Part shown: piece after piece, positions 10,341-21,370 of the stretch
Position numbering within the stretch: the stretch's first letter is position 1
Layout: each line of letters opens with the position of its first letter
Origin: Rhynchospora pubera
Taxonomy: Eukaryota; Streptophyta; Magnoliopsida; Poales; Cyperaceae
Reading direction: 5' to 3'
DNA: 64,000 nucleotides
NCBI GenBank assembly: GCA_028095005.1
Contig: CM051460.1
Coordinates: 286,294,238-286,358,237, forward strand
Translations under genes and position numbers: made by a program
The notes under the pieces: generated by a model
Database searches by the model: none
What the model saw: only the letters and a program-made list of their open reading frames with translations
Told to the model about the DNA's origin: nothing

Positions 10341-11014
10341 CAAGCACAGGGATCACGAATCAGACAAAAACCACATAAAAAATTAGAAGGAGTCATGAAC
10401 CGATTCAGTTCAAATTATTTTTTTTTCTGACTCTACCCCTGCTCCTTGGCACAACCCTCTCTAATCCACGCGCGGCACCCTGTCGCGATTCTGTCCATTA
10501 GTTGACGTATTTAACTGAACACATGTGATTATTAAACTGAACACATTTGATTATTATAAACTGAACATTTGTAACATATAGCAGCGATGGTTTATTTAGC
10601 GATGGCAGTTATAATAGCCGTCGAAAATCAAATTAATCAACTCGTCTCACTTTTGGGCCGGAAACCGGGCCAAGCTGGTTCAATTAAATCGTTCATTTTT
10701 CTTTCGCAGCCCAAAAATAAATCTGACAGTCTAACAAAACCAGAGCTGATACAAGACATCCTCGAAATTTGACATCCCTGTCATCCTCTTGGGTTTTACG
10801 CATAGTGGGTCTGATTTTGGGCCTACACGCTCTCCTCCTGCTTTTGTCTTCCCTTCCGAATCTCTTCTCTTGAGCTCTTCCCTTCCCTCCTCCTGCCCCT
10901 GTCGCTCTCTCCCTTCCGATCTCTATTCCTCTCCCTCACTGCCATCCCTTCTTCCCTCTCATCTTCCCGTTCTTTATTTCTTTTTCATATACGATCACAC
11001 ATATTAATTTAATA

Positions 11015-11796
11015 TATCTCTTAATTTATAATAAATACTCTCTTTAAGTCAAATAGATACTCTCTTTAGTTAAAAATATATTTTACTATGTTATAATACA
11101 ATAAATAAGGTACTCTCTTATGTAAATATAATTATTCCCGTATGACGAGTTAAATACTCCTTTAACAGAATTAGTTACTCCCTTAACACATATTAAGTAC
11201 TTCCATAATTAAAGATAAATGAAAATATATTTGGCACTCTCTTAATGAATCTTAGATACTCCTTTAAAAAGAATTAGTTACTCCCTTAACACATATTACG
11301 TACTTCCATAATTAAAGATAAATGAAAACATATTTGATACTCCTTTAATGAAACTTACATACTTCCTTAAAAAATATTAGTTACTCATTTTCACAAATTA
11401 CGTTCTTCTATAATAAAAGATAATTGAAAACATATTTGACACTCCCTTAATGAATTTTACATACTCTCCTAAAAATAATTAGTTACTCCCTTAATACAGA
11501 TTACATACTTCCATAAAAAAAATATGAAAACATATTTTTGATACTTCTTATATTTGATACTCCTTATTTATAATAAATACTCTCTTTAAGTCAAATAGAT
11601 ACTCTCTTTAGTTAAAAAAATATATATTCTTATGTTATAATACAATAAATAAGTTACTCTCTTATGTAAATATAATTACTCTCGTATGACAACTTAAATA
11701 CTCCTTTAAAGTAAATTGATAACTGAAAATATATTTGGCACTCTCTTAATGAATCTTAGATACTCCTTTAAAGAATTAGTTACTCCCTTAACACAT
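11015..11796. repeat. GAGTA/TACTC minisatellite (left, truncated)
   Basis: Alternating words TTAGTTACTCCCTTAACACA, TTACGTACTTCCATAATTAA, GATACTCCTTTAA and GGCACTCTCTTAATGAATCT form a higher-order unit of roughly 100 bp, repeated with variation. The right copy (13975-15130) is about 380 bp longer. The left array therefore lost its inner part or was interrupted at 11796. Confidence 0.75.
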
Positions 11797-12520
11797 AATA
11801 CTGCACATAAATACTGGACACATATTAATTAAAAAATTTACAAGTTAATAATGCTACGTAGTCAAAAGGCTTAATAGCAATTAAAATGCAGTCCAGTGGT
11901 CATTGATACTCATTTTACTTGGTCAAAGCTAGCAATTCTTTCAAGGCTTAATAGCAATTTAATAGGCTTAATACTGCTTATACTAGCAAGTTAATACTGC
12001 TACTTAGTCAAAAGACAGATACAAAACTGAGTTAAAAGAAATTGAGAATTCACAAATTGTATTATGATTAGCAGAATCTACAAAGCACAATTCTTACCCT
12101 GTATTGAGTATGGTTGCATTTTGATTTATTGAGCGACCCAGAGAAATGTCAGTCTTGGGGTTAAACACACAAGTTGCTCGATAAAAAACCAAAGAGAAGG
12201 ATGCATGCTAATTAACATAATACTGAGGATACAAGCTACAATACATCGAGCAGTTGCTCGACAAAAGCATATTCTAGTCCTACCAGTCATAATCATATTT
12301 GGCATTTGACACTTGACAAAAAAATAAGAGATGAGAAAATGAGTAGAACTGAAGACTAAGCAATTAGGTTGGAGGAACAAGTGTATCAACACCTGGAGAA
12401 TGGGATCTAACTGTGGGCTATCCACAATCTCACCAGAAATAACAACAATAAATAGAAGAAAGCTATAAGACCATTACTCCAAAAATCAAGAAATAGAAGA
12501 AAGTTGCCAGAAGGTGTTAC
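11797..12520. other. Palindrome spacer, left part; possible gene-intron sequence
   Basis: Unique sequence begins after the minisatellite. On the minus strand 12428-12393 is exon-like: it is preceded by a GTGAG, followed by a GTGTTG donor-like site, and reads IVDSPQLDPILQ in one frame. Its phase does not join cleanly to the upstream exon at 12570-12521. Repeated TTAATAGCAATT / AATACTGCT words lie at 11860-12010. No recognised domain. Confidence 0.4.
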
Positions 12521-12800
12521 CTTGCTTCCATGAGAGACGAGATATCGTTGCCTGAACTACTGGGAAGCATCAAGAGAAACAGCACTTCTTGGTTCGACAA
12601 GAAAGGATTGCAAGAGCGAGAGAGAGGAGAGGCGACGAAGAACTAGGTTTTCTTCGATTTCTTGCGATTTGCTTCAATCGGAAGAGAAGAGGTCAAGAGG
12701 CGGAGGATCGATTTCCTCGCTCTCTCTTTTTCTCTCTAGAGAAGGGGACGGATTCTGAGGGAGAAGATGCGTGTACGATAAGCGTATTCTGCGTTTTTTT
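12521..12800 (-). pseudogene. Unidentified plant gene 5' end (exon 1 with CT-rich leader)
   Basis: On the minus strand, a CT-rich, 5'-UTR-like stretch (12740-12580, with CTCTCTCGCTCTTGC) leads to an ATG at 12570. It opens MLPSSSGNDISSLMEA and runs to a good donor, GCAAG|GTAACACC, at 12521. That layout is typical of a plant first exon. I do not recognise the protein. The next exon candidate at 12428-12393 does not keep frame. This may be another captured gene fragment inside the palindrome spacer, or the end of a neighbouring rearranged gene. The plus-strand ORF across 12589-12846 is low complexity and is not favoured. Confidence 0.4.
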
Positions 12801-12819
12801 TTTTTTACGGAAAATTGGT

Positions 12820-13235
12820 CCGCGTTGCATCCGTCCGTCCGTTTAGATCGCACGGTTGTAACAACTTCATATTTTATCAATATTTATAAATTTTAAAATT
12901 CAAATGCCGAATCTAAACCGTTGATCTTGTTAAATATAATGAGCGATGTGTTTCTATATAAGCTTTATAAAATTTGAAGTTAGTTTGATACTCGATTAAG
13001 TGGTCAACAAATGAACAAATCTGATTAACTATGACTGATTAATTTTAATACGGTCATTGTTTAATCACCTGATTGAGTATTAAATCAACTCTAAATTTTA
13101 TAAATCTTATATGAAAACGCATCGTTTGTTAACTAGAACAAGATCAATGGTTTGGATTCGATTTTTGAATTTTTAAATTTTTAAATAATGATTAAATATG
13201 AAGTTGTGGCAATCAAAAGTGGCGGCACCACAAGC
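12820..13235. mobile_element. Foldback MITE-like element
   Basis: GGTTGTAACAACTTCATATT...AAATCTAAACCGTTGATCTTG on the left returns inverted at 13130-13215 (AGATCAATGGTTTGGATTCG...). The central TTTATAAAATTTGAAGTTAG also has an inverted partner (TTGAGTATTAAATCAACTC...TTTATAAATC). A relative of the right arm lies at 18900-19015. No target duplication was assigned. Confidence 0.55.
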
Positions 13236-13642
13236 TTGCTCTTCTTTTTATGTATGGAAAGACGTGCTTTTGGTAATAGATATGCTGCTGTTGTGACTTG
13301 TGAGGCTTGAGGCAAAGAGGCTCTGATAACGCAAGCAAAGTATAATGATTTTCTTAAGGTTTTATTCTACTTTAATTAATTTTTGCGAAGCTATTTCTAC
13401 AGATTTTTTTTAATACATCAATGTGCAGTATTTATTTTGGACTGTAAATCCTGGAAAACAACAAAAGGATTTTTAAATCGGATCACCTAGGTTGGATTTG
13501 GTTTTTGGTTTCTGGCCATTATCTGTCTTCAGAACTAAGACTATTTCATTTATATGTGCTAGAAAAGCTGCATGAGCATGAGACTGCAGTAGTGCTGTAC
13601 TTAATGGGAGAGAATCAACAAAAGGGGGTCTACATTATCCAT

Positions 13643-13645
<3 letters not shown>
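13236..13645. other. Palindrome spacer, right part; remnant of the 39.2/58.4-kb block
   Basis: The segment 13250-13350 (GAAGACGTGCTTTTGG...GAGGCAAAGAGGCTCTGATA) is a diverged copy of 39189-39520, 50022-50350 and 58370-58460. The remainder shows no gene or repeat that I can name. Confidence 0.5.
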
Positions 13646-13686
<41 letters not shown>

Positions 13687-13694
13687 GTGAGTGA
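13646..13694. repeat. (GA)n microsatellite with GTGA tail
   Basis: About 19 GA dinucleotides run into three GTGA units. A (CA)n tract of about 12 units follows at 13722-13746. Confidence 0.95.
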
Positions 13695-13721
13695 GGCAAT
13701 TTATTCGGAGAGAAGCACATG

Positions 13722-13750
13722 CCACACACACACACACACACACACATATA
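13722..13750. repeat. (CA)n microsatellite
   Basis: An uninterrupted CACACA run ends in TATATAG. Confidence 0.95.
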
Positions 13751-13974
13751 GTTAGGCATTTTATTTTCAAAAAAAAAAAACAATCTGGCTATCTGGTTCA
13801 TCAAGTTAGTTTGGTCACAAATTAACTAACAGACATCCTACTCGCTGCGCCATCTTGCCATCCCACTCGTAAGTCCAGCCCATTTTGTCCGTCGCACATG
13901 AAGCCCAACTATGCGCTCCCGTCCCTCTCCTCTAATACCCTTTCGTTCCGCAATCTCGTCTGTACCCTCTTTCG

Positions 13975-15130
13975 TATTAAGGGAGTAACTAATTATTTTT
14001 AGGAGAGTATTTAAGATTCATTAAGACAGTGTCAAATATGTGTATGTAATTTGTAAAAAGAGAGTAATTAAAATTTTTAAGAGAGTATGCAAGATTCATT
14101 AAAGGAGTATCAATATGTTTTAATTTATTTTTTTTATGGAAGTACGTAATCTGTGTTAAGGGAGTAACTAATTATTTATAGGAGAGCATATAAAATTCAT
14201 TAAGGGAGTGTCAAATATATTTTCAATTATCTTTAATTATAGAAGAACGTAATTTGTGAAAAGGAGTAACTAATATTTTTTAAGGAAGTATGTAAGTTTC
14301 ATTAAGGGAGTATCAAATATGTTTTCATTTATCTTTAATTATGGAAGTACGTAATATGTGTTAAGGGAGTAACTAATTCTTTAAAGGAGTATCTAAGATT
14401 CATTAAGAGAGTGCCAAATATATTTTCAGTTATCAATTTACTTTAAAGGAGTATTTAAGTTGTCATACGAGAGTAATTATATTTACATAAGAGAGTAACT
14501 TATTTATTGTATTATAACATAAGAATATATATTTTTTTAACTAAAGAGAGTATCTATTTGACTTAAAGAGAGTATTTATTATAAATAAGGAGTATCAAAT
14601 ATAAGAAGTATCAAAAATATGTTTTCATATTTTTTTTATGGAAGTATGTAATCTGTATTAAGGGAGTAACTAATTATTTTTAGGAGAGTATGTAAAATTC
14701 ATTAAGGGAGTGTCAAATATGTTTTCAATTATCTTTTATTATAGAAGAACGTAATTTGTGAAAATGAGTAACTAATATTTTTTAAGGAAGTATGTAAGTT
14801 TCATTAAAGGAGTATCAAATATGTTTTCATTTATCTTTAATTATGGAAGTACGTAATATGTGTTAAGGGAGTAACTAATTCTTTTTAAAGGAGTATCTAA
14901 GATTCATTAAGAGAGTGCCAAATATATTTTCATTTATCTTTAATTATGGAAGTACTTAATATGTGTTAAGGGAGTAACTAATTCTTTTAAAGGAGTATTT
15001 AACTCGTCATACGGGAATAATTATATTTACATAAGAGAGTACCTTATTTATTGTATTATAACATAGTAAAATATATTTTTAACTAAAGAGAGTATCTATT
15101 TGACTTAAAGAGAGTATTTATTATAAATTA
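13975..15130. repeat. GAGTA/TACTC minisatellite (right, longer)
   Basis: The array is built of AAGGGAGTAACTAATT, GGAGTATCTAAGATTCATTA, AGAGAGTGCCAAATAT and GGAAGTACGTAATATGTG words, each in the same order. The period is roughly 100 bp, and at least eight higher-order units can be followed. Only 14356-15130 has a partner in the left arm. Confidence 0.8.
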
Positions 15131-17656
15131 AGAGATATATTAAATTAATATGTGTGATCGTATATGAAAAAGAAATAAAGAACGGGAAGATGAGAGGGAA
15201 GAAGGGATGGCAGTGAGGGAGAGGAATAGAGATCGGAAGGGAGAGAGCGACAGGGGCAGGAGGAGGGAAGGGAAGAGCTCAAGAGAAGAGATTCGGAAGG
15301 GAAGACAAAAGCAGGAGGAGAGCGTGTAGGCCCAAAATCAGACCCACTATGCGTAAAACCCAAGAGGATGACAGGGATGTCAAATTTCGAGGATGTCTTG
15401 TATCAGCTCTGGTTTTGTTAGACTGTCAGATTTATTTTTGGGCTGCGAAAGAAAAATGAACGATTTAATTGAACCAGCTTGGCCCGGTTTCCGGCCCAAA
15501 AGTGAGACGAGTTGATTAATTTGATTTTCGACGGCTATTATAACTGCCATCGCTAAATAAACCATCGCTGCTATATGTTACAAATGTTCAGTTTATAATA
15601 ATCAAATGTGTTCAGTTTAATAATCACATGTGTTCAGTTAAATACGTCAACTAATGGACAGAATCGCGACAGGGTGCCGCGCGTGGATTAGAGAGGGTTG
15701 TGCCAAGGAGCAGGGGTAGAGTCAGAAAAAAAAATAATTTGAACTGAATCGGTTCATGACTCCTTCTAATTTTTTATGTGGTTTTTGTCTGATTCGTGAT
15801 CCCTGCGCTTGCTTTTGTTTATAATAATTATATTTTCTGTTGCAACTAATTGAATATTTATATTTAAATAAAAAAAACGCAAAATGAACATAGTAAACAT
15901 AGAGAATACTTATAAAACAATAAACAATTATCATACAAAGTGAACATTTGTATCTAATAAAGTGAACACTTATAATAACGAAATGAACAAAAAATAATGT
16001 GCGTGCTGGATGAGTAGAGGGGAGAGAACGCTGCTTGCTGATGCACGATGGTATCGATGACAAATTGAGTAATGGTGTTAATCAATTTTCGATTTTCGAT
16101 CCAATCCAGTCGAGTCGATGATGTGGCTAATGGCTTCGGAGCGATCGAGAGTTTGGAGTCAGTTCAGTTCCATCGCTTCATCAATCATCACTTCCTTTCT
16201 CCTCCTCGTTCCTCTGATCTTTGATCTCTGATAGCTAGAGTTTTTCACCCTCCGTCACGGCGTCACCTCTCCAGTTGGGTTTGAGAATTGAGGGGAGGAT
16301 GGAGAACGCAACAGGCAACAGGCCAACACCTGTGTCAAATGGGTTTGAGAATTGAGGGGAGGACGGTGCAGAAAAAGGTTCTAAGACGCTGAATTCTGTG
16401 GCTTCCGTCTTAACGGATTATGATCCGTTCTAAACAGATGGTGCGGAAAGGTTTTAAAAAGAGCTGAATTTCGTGACTGCGCTTATAACGGATTAAGTTA
16501 CGTTCCAAAGGACGACGCAGAACTTTGTGACTTCCGTCTTAACGGATTATGAAGTGTTCTTAAACGGATGGTGCAGAAAAGTTTTTTTAAAAAACTGAAT
16601 TCCGATCTAACTCCGTTCTAAACGGGTTAATATCCGTTCTAAACGGATGCTGCAGGAAGCTTTAAAAAACTGAATTACGTCTACGTGACTTTCGTGCTTA
16701 ACGGATTTGCATCCGTTCTCTGATAGTGATCTCTGATAGCTAGGGACCTAGGGTTTTCCCTCCTCCGTCAGACCGTCACCTCTCCAGTTTGGTTTGAGAA
16801 TTGAGGTGAGGATGGAGAACCAACAGGCAACAGGCCAACACCTGTCGATTGGGTCCCATTTCGCTTGTTCCTCTATTTCTCCCCCTTGCGTGTTCTCTTT
16901 GCGCCATAGCCACCGCTATTCTCCTGCTCCTGCCGCCTCCTGCCATTTGCCATCTGCCACTCCTCCATTTTCTGCTTCCCCTCATCAGTAGGCTTCGCAG
17001 GACCTGGTTTTTCTTTGCTACCAGTAACATGACCCAATTTCCCTCTGCCACCAGGCCAAACGTGACCGATTTTGCCCAAACATGTAATGTAATTCTTTTC
17101 ATTGAGCAATTCTGAGGTCAGTATGTTGATTTCTTGGCTGGCTCATTTTGAGAAAGGTTTGTGATGCTTTGAAATTTGAATTCTGGAAGCTAGGTTTTGA
17201 TTTAACAGATGCTCTCTCCCTTTTTTTATTGTTTTTTTTTCTGGATGGAATCAGAAAGGATTTTGGGGGTAAATTTCAAGCTGATAAGAACTGAAATTTG
17301 GGGAATTTTTTAATGGATTCTATGCTGCCTTTCTTTGGCTGAGAATTTGGTTTGATTTGCTGCCCAAGAGCTTAATGTTCTCATACCATGTTGCGATGCG
17401 ATGAGGAAATATAAGAAAATATTTTCTTTATAATTTCTGAGCTTAATTTACAGGAGGCAAGCTGCTGCCTTATATACTTTGCTATAGAAAAAGTTGAAGA
17501 TCAATTTCTGAAAAGAAATAGGGTCTCCTATGAGGAAATATAATCTGAGGATAACGGGGATTAAGAACGGGGCTTAATCCGTTAAGACGGAAGTCACAGA
17601 ATTAGGCTTTCAATCTGTTTGGAACGGAAGTGAAAAATCTCGTTTCCGTTTAGAAC
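14356..17656 (-). repeat. Right arm of the 9.2-kb palindrome
   Basis: This is the reverse complement of 8496-11796 (positions sum to 26152). It ends at 17656 inside a 74-bp unit and is directly followed by the permuted copy of 6.4-7.9 kb. The unique spacer between the arms is 11797-14355. Confidence 0.9.
16357..16727 (-). repeat. Palindromic 74-bp repeat array (right arm)
   Basis: Reverse-orientation mirror of 9425-9795, with the same five units. Confidence 0.85.
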
Positions 17657-17752
17657 AGGAGCATGATGAAAATAATAATGATTATGGGGCTAATTAGCCT
17701 CAGATTATATTTCCTCATAGGCTATATTTAGTAAAAAAGGAGACCCTATTTC

Positions 17753-17863
17753 CAGTGGCGGATCTAGAAAAAATATTTAGGTGGGGCTGAGTGCACTAAT
17801 GAATTATTTGATCTAAAAGTTCCTCTTCTTCTGTTCTTCAGCCCCACCTTTGAGTGCTCCAAT
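17753..17863. mobile_element. Left half of the hAT-type MITE (truncated)
   Basis: Identical in layout to 7792-7902. It is cut at CCAATGGCAAA, where the sequence switches to helicase exon 2. The right end is missing, so this copy arrived by duplication, not by transposition. Confidence 0.8.
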
Positions 17864-17917
17864 GGCAAAGACTGCTCTTGCACATAAGCTGGCATAACAT
17901 ATCCAACTTCGTCAGCG
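17864..17917 (-). pseudogene. RH58-like helicase exon 2, truncated copy B
   Basis: Only the first 54 nt of the exon remain, encoding ADEVGYVMPAYVQEQSLP, with the acceptor intact. The exon is cut at GGCAAA, where it joins the hAT MITE half. It corresponds to 6396-6449 of copy A (offset 11468). It cannot be functional. Confidence 0.75.
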
Positions 17918-18639
17918 CTGGAAAGAAAAAATGAAAAATATAAGACCATATGGCCATACGGGACTCAAGGATGTAGGTGAATTTATAATAATTGGTTTTA
18001 GATATAATTATTTCTGCATATAGAGTCAACGAAGGACATTGGTACCATCAAAGGGAGCAGGTGTTAAATTCCTGTCCAACGCAAAAAAGTGCAGTTGCAG
18101 ATTTCCTTTAACTTAGACAAATATTGCAAACAGATAACAATACTCCCTAGGAGTAAAATAAGTTCAATTGACCGGAGTCCTACACATATGATGAAAGTAT
18201 ACTAGCAGTATACTTAAACCAGACCAGACGGTCCACACCAATACCTTTTAAAATCAGGTAAGGTAGTAAGATATTAGAAATTGAGGAGTTGATCCATTAC
18301 CTTGTACAGATCAGCCACACTTGTAATAGAATTGATGTTATTTATGGTAGTTCTGTTACTGCTATCACAACAGTTGGAAGAAGAAAAAGAGTATCTTACT
18401 GGCAATATGTTCTTATATAAAACAATGCTTTGGTATCAATAAAGGTAGATAGCAGCAGCATCATAGCATGTCAGTCTTATGCTTGTGTTCATTTAATGAG
18501 GTCTAATTCAGAAGAAGCTCTAAACGAGCTTTCAGCTGAAAAACAAAGCAAATTTGCACACCGTAATCATCTTTCAGTTCATTTTTGTGCTTCTCAACAA
18601 AATTGTTTTTATTTGGTTTAGATGGTTTAAATCATTTCT

Positions 18640-18753
18640 TGTATATATGGCTGAGGTTTTACGCTAGCTCGCCAAGCCTATCGCAAGCATGCGGGCTTGA
18701 ACCCTGGACCTCTTAGAAGAGAGCCAAGTGCTCTTACCACCTGAGCTACTAGA
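18640..18753 (-). mobile_element. SINE, 5' part only
   Basis: The tRNA-like head with both promoter boxes is the same as in the copy at 7450-7567. The 3' domain and tail were removed by a 132-bp deletion between two TCATTTCT words (7316-7323 and 7448-7455 in the parent). Confidence 0.8.
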
Positions 18754-18854
18754 AAAAGTTATTGATGATTAATCCGTTAAATGTAAAAAAGATGGAACTT
18801 GATGATTTTGCACCATCTGTTGAGAACGGGTCTCAATCCGTTTAGAATGGAAGT

Positions 18855-19260
18855 GAAAAATTGCTCATTATATTTAACATTATATTTAAGTGAACCGTTT
18901 GATTGCTCATTATATTTAACAAGATCAACGGTTTAGATTCAGCATTTGAATTTTAAAATTTATAAATATTGATAAAATATGAAATTGTTACAACTGTGGC
19001 AATCAAAAGTGGTGGCACTAGAACCTTGCTCTAAAAACAAAGACCAAGTGCGTAATTAGTGCACTTCTAAAATCACCAGATAACTTTTATATACTGGATC
19101 AAATTCGTAGATCAAAGTCAATTTTGTAGTAAAAATTCTCCAGTCATAGAGTTCAACTAAACTAAATTGTTTTAATCTAACCATGAAAATAAAACCACTT
19201 TGTTCCTTTAAGGTCAACTTGAGGAGTTCTCCAGTTCATTTTTGTGCTACTCAACTAAAT
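18855..19260 (-). repeat. Remnants of MITE and of the 38.2/49.1-kb block
   Basis: The segment 18900-19015 is related to the arm at 13130-13230 (AGATCAACGGTTTAGATTC, TGTGGCAATCAAAAGTGG). The segment 19040-19265 is a diverged reverse complement of 38220-38440 (AACTAAATTGTTTTAATCTA, TCCTTTAAGGTCAACTTGAG). No gene is visible. Confidence 0.6.
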
Positions 19261-19265
19261 TGTTT

Positions 19266-19668
19266 TCATTTGGCGCCACAGGATTAACATGCACATTTAC
19301 AACATCTCTCTGTGCCAAATTCAAACATATACCGAAACAAAGCAAATAAAAAATAAATTGATAAAAAGGAACATGCAAGGGAACTTGTATACAAAGGTAT
19401 TACTAAAAAGATTCATACGACAAACTCACACCAAGTAGTACCATGCTACATGCCAATCCCAAATCACTTTACCCGGGCCTTATGTGCCAGTAGTTACAGG
19501 ACCAGGCTGTCAGGATCTCAGTTCATCATTGTTATTTATTTGATTCATTTTCTTAAGCAGTTCAGTCATATTGTCATACCCACACAGATAAAATTGTACA
19601 GATGGCTGCACAACTCCTCCAGACACAAAGGCGCACACAAGCACAAAGACATGCAGGTAGAGAGAGAC
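19266..19668. other. Sequence beside the helicase pseudogene; no exon recognised
   Basis: It lies downstream (minus strand) of helicase exon 5. The exon expected to follow in this family (HVHVNA-type segment after KWTK) is not found. It may be intron sequence of the captured gene. Confidence 0.4.
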
Positions 19669-21331
19669 GTTAGTCCACTTTTGCTGGACACAGTCATGGA
19701 GGAATCTGTTGTGCTCAGGGATGGAAGCACTGGCTAAAACAGTCTGTCGTTCTGTAGATGAAGAATATGAAGTGAGGAGCTTGCGAAGAAGTGATACTTG
19801 TCTCGTCGATCCAAATATATAATCAAACTGTATCAGGTACAAATAAAATAACCACTATATAGAAAATTATAACCACCCTTCTATTTTCAATTTCTCGTTG
19901 TTTTTTTCAATAGAATACATGAATCAAAGCTCCTCAATACAGGCAAGCATTAAGATTAAGAAAAGTTCGAAACAACTCAAATAACCCAAAATCCAAACCG
20001 ATTTGGTATATCATATCAACCCTAAACATGACTGAAACCCATCTAGATTTAAAGGTAACCAGGTCAAACCAAAAATGAGAAAAAACTCAATCACATTTCT
20101 AAATGAATTTTTGCTCGGATAAAAACAGAGAAATTAATCCTATCAGAGCCAATCCAAAAGTACACAGCCAGATAGATCCGCACAAAAATGAGATCCAAAC
20201 AATCCCAAATCTAGAACAACAGGTCAGTAATTTAAAACTAGTAGCACCGATATCTCCATGCTGTGACCTGATCAAGAACAAAATAATGTACCAGTAACAG
20301 GCTAATAGCTAGTATTTTAATAATACTGACCTCATTTATAACTAAAATAATTATAGATTGAAGCTTCAGAAGGTTCTGGTCAATCATTCGGCACAAGCTC
20401 TCTACGGTGGCTATTATTATATGTGGAGGCTCTACCTGACATTAATAACATAAAATGAACACATAATTAGATTAAGTACCTAGCATAGTAATCGCCAACA
20501 TTCCACAAAGCAGCTCAATTACTCAAATACCTTTAACCAGCTCTTTTGCCTTGTCAGCATACCACCATCTAACAGAGTCATGATACGGCATTCCTTTTGT
20601 GATTTCTCAGCTGCCCCTTTAGGTTTTTTTTATAACATTCGAGCAACCTTCGTAACCTAATATTTTTACACAAAATGATTTCAGTCGATATTTTTTTTTG
20701 TTATGATTGGAAAGTTTCCAATTTGACTTCGATTTGACTCATATCATATCACAAATACACAGTATAATCGTCTCAAGGGAAAGTATGAGATGGTCATATC
20801 TAAGAGGTGCTTGATGAAATGAGAGATACCCTGTGGGCTTCCTGTTTACCTAGGTGCTCGATGAAATGCGAGAGCAGGTTTGAGATCTATTTATTTCATG
20901 CCAAATTAAAGGGATACACAATTCACTGTCTATATAAGAAGTGCTTGACTGAAAAGCTCAGGATCGGATCAAAGATGAGTAGAAAGACTTGCTATTTGAT
21001 CATGGATGGAAGGTGTTTGCGGAAATGCCTAATTGATATATGACCAAGGTGCTTTCTCTGGTACATGGCCAAGGCAAAGCTCCCTGAGAATACTCGTTTG
21101 AGTAGATTTCTGGGCTACGCCATGAGTTCGACAAGAGAAACAATGCGTTCGACTCGGAGTCGGAGAAGAGAGAAGCGGCGGCGATGGCGGTGGTGGTGGA
21201 GAGAGGCGGAGAAGGCGCCGTGGTCTTGGTTTAGAACTAGAATTTCTCTTCTGAGGAGACGAGGTGAAGATAAGGAAACCACCGGGCGGCGAATGCCATT
21301 GTTGCGCTCTCGTTTGTTTCAGAGATGACAA
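19669..21331 (-). pseudogene. RH58-like DEAD-box RNA helicase pseudogene, exons 1, 3, 4, 5
   Basis: Four exons lie in order on the minus strand with introns retained. Exon 1, about 21331-21045: Ser/Pro/Arg-rich, transit-peptide-like start, then ILRELCLGHVPE. Exon 3, 20656-20531 (42 codons): VTKVARML, a TAA stop, then AAEKSQKECRIMTLLDGG and KSWLK. Exon 4, 20435-20331 (35 codons): VEPPHIIIATVESLCRMI through LQSIIILVINE, where the DEAD/VDEVD box has become VINE. Exon 5, 19827-19669 (53 codons): FGSTRQVSLLRKLLTSYS, then TVLASASIPEHNRFLHDC and QQKWTN, containing the SAS-type motif III. Exon 2 (Q motif) and the Walker A exon are missing between exons 1 and 3. Helicase domain 2 is not present here. 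The stop and the lost acidic box make it a pseudogene. The family call comes from motif order and memory of plant RH58. Confidence 0.8.
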
Positions 21332-21370
21332 AGCCGTTTGCGAGCGGATGCAAATCCGTTAAGCACGGAA
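20531..21370 (+). repeat. Left arm of the second inverted repeat (0.84 kb)
   Basis: Pairs with 27348-28186 on the opposite strand (positions sum to 48718, drifting by one at a homopolymer). The outer end is exactly the exon 3/intron boundary of the helicase pseudogene. The inner end lies in a 74-bp unit (GCAAATCCGTTAAGCACGGA). Confidence 0.9.

Larger units (their letters stand above)
8496..11796 (+). repeat. Left arm of a 9.2-kb palindrome
   Basis: Every position x in this arm pairs with 26152-x on the opposite strand in 14356-17656. The sum holds at 9037/17115, 10089/16063, 10587/15565 and 11007/15145. The two arms have equal length (3301 bp), with only scattered substitutions visible. The outer end falls inside a 74-bp repeat unit (TTCTAAAC against GTTTAGAAC), and the inner end inside the GAGTA minisatellite. 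ORFs in the arms are mirrored in both copies, low-complexity or domain-free, and are not called genes. Confidence 0.9.
17630..18853 (+). repeat. Circularly permuted copy of 6396-7905
   Basis: The order here is 7664-7905, then 6396-7323, then 7456-7680, all in direct orientation. The join at 17864-17869 is GGCAAA, shared by both parents (near 6396 and 7902). The copy begins and ends at the same point of the parent (GGAAGTGAAAAAT, about 7664-7680), as expected of a circle opened inside the 74-bp unit. Compared with the parent it lacks the 149-bp MITE plus one CAT, and 132 bp between two TCATTTCT words. Confidence 0.8.

Noticed and set aside
10089..10430. 113-residue ORF, mirrored at 15722-16063
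   Set aside because: Made of the GTTCA-rich repeat and A+T-biased sequence. Present in both palindrome arms, with no domain or plausible promoter.
12589..12846. 85-residue plus-strand ORF rich in Arg and Glu
   Set aside because: Low-complexity GAGAGA/CTCTCT leader sequence. The minus strand gives a better first-exon structure.
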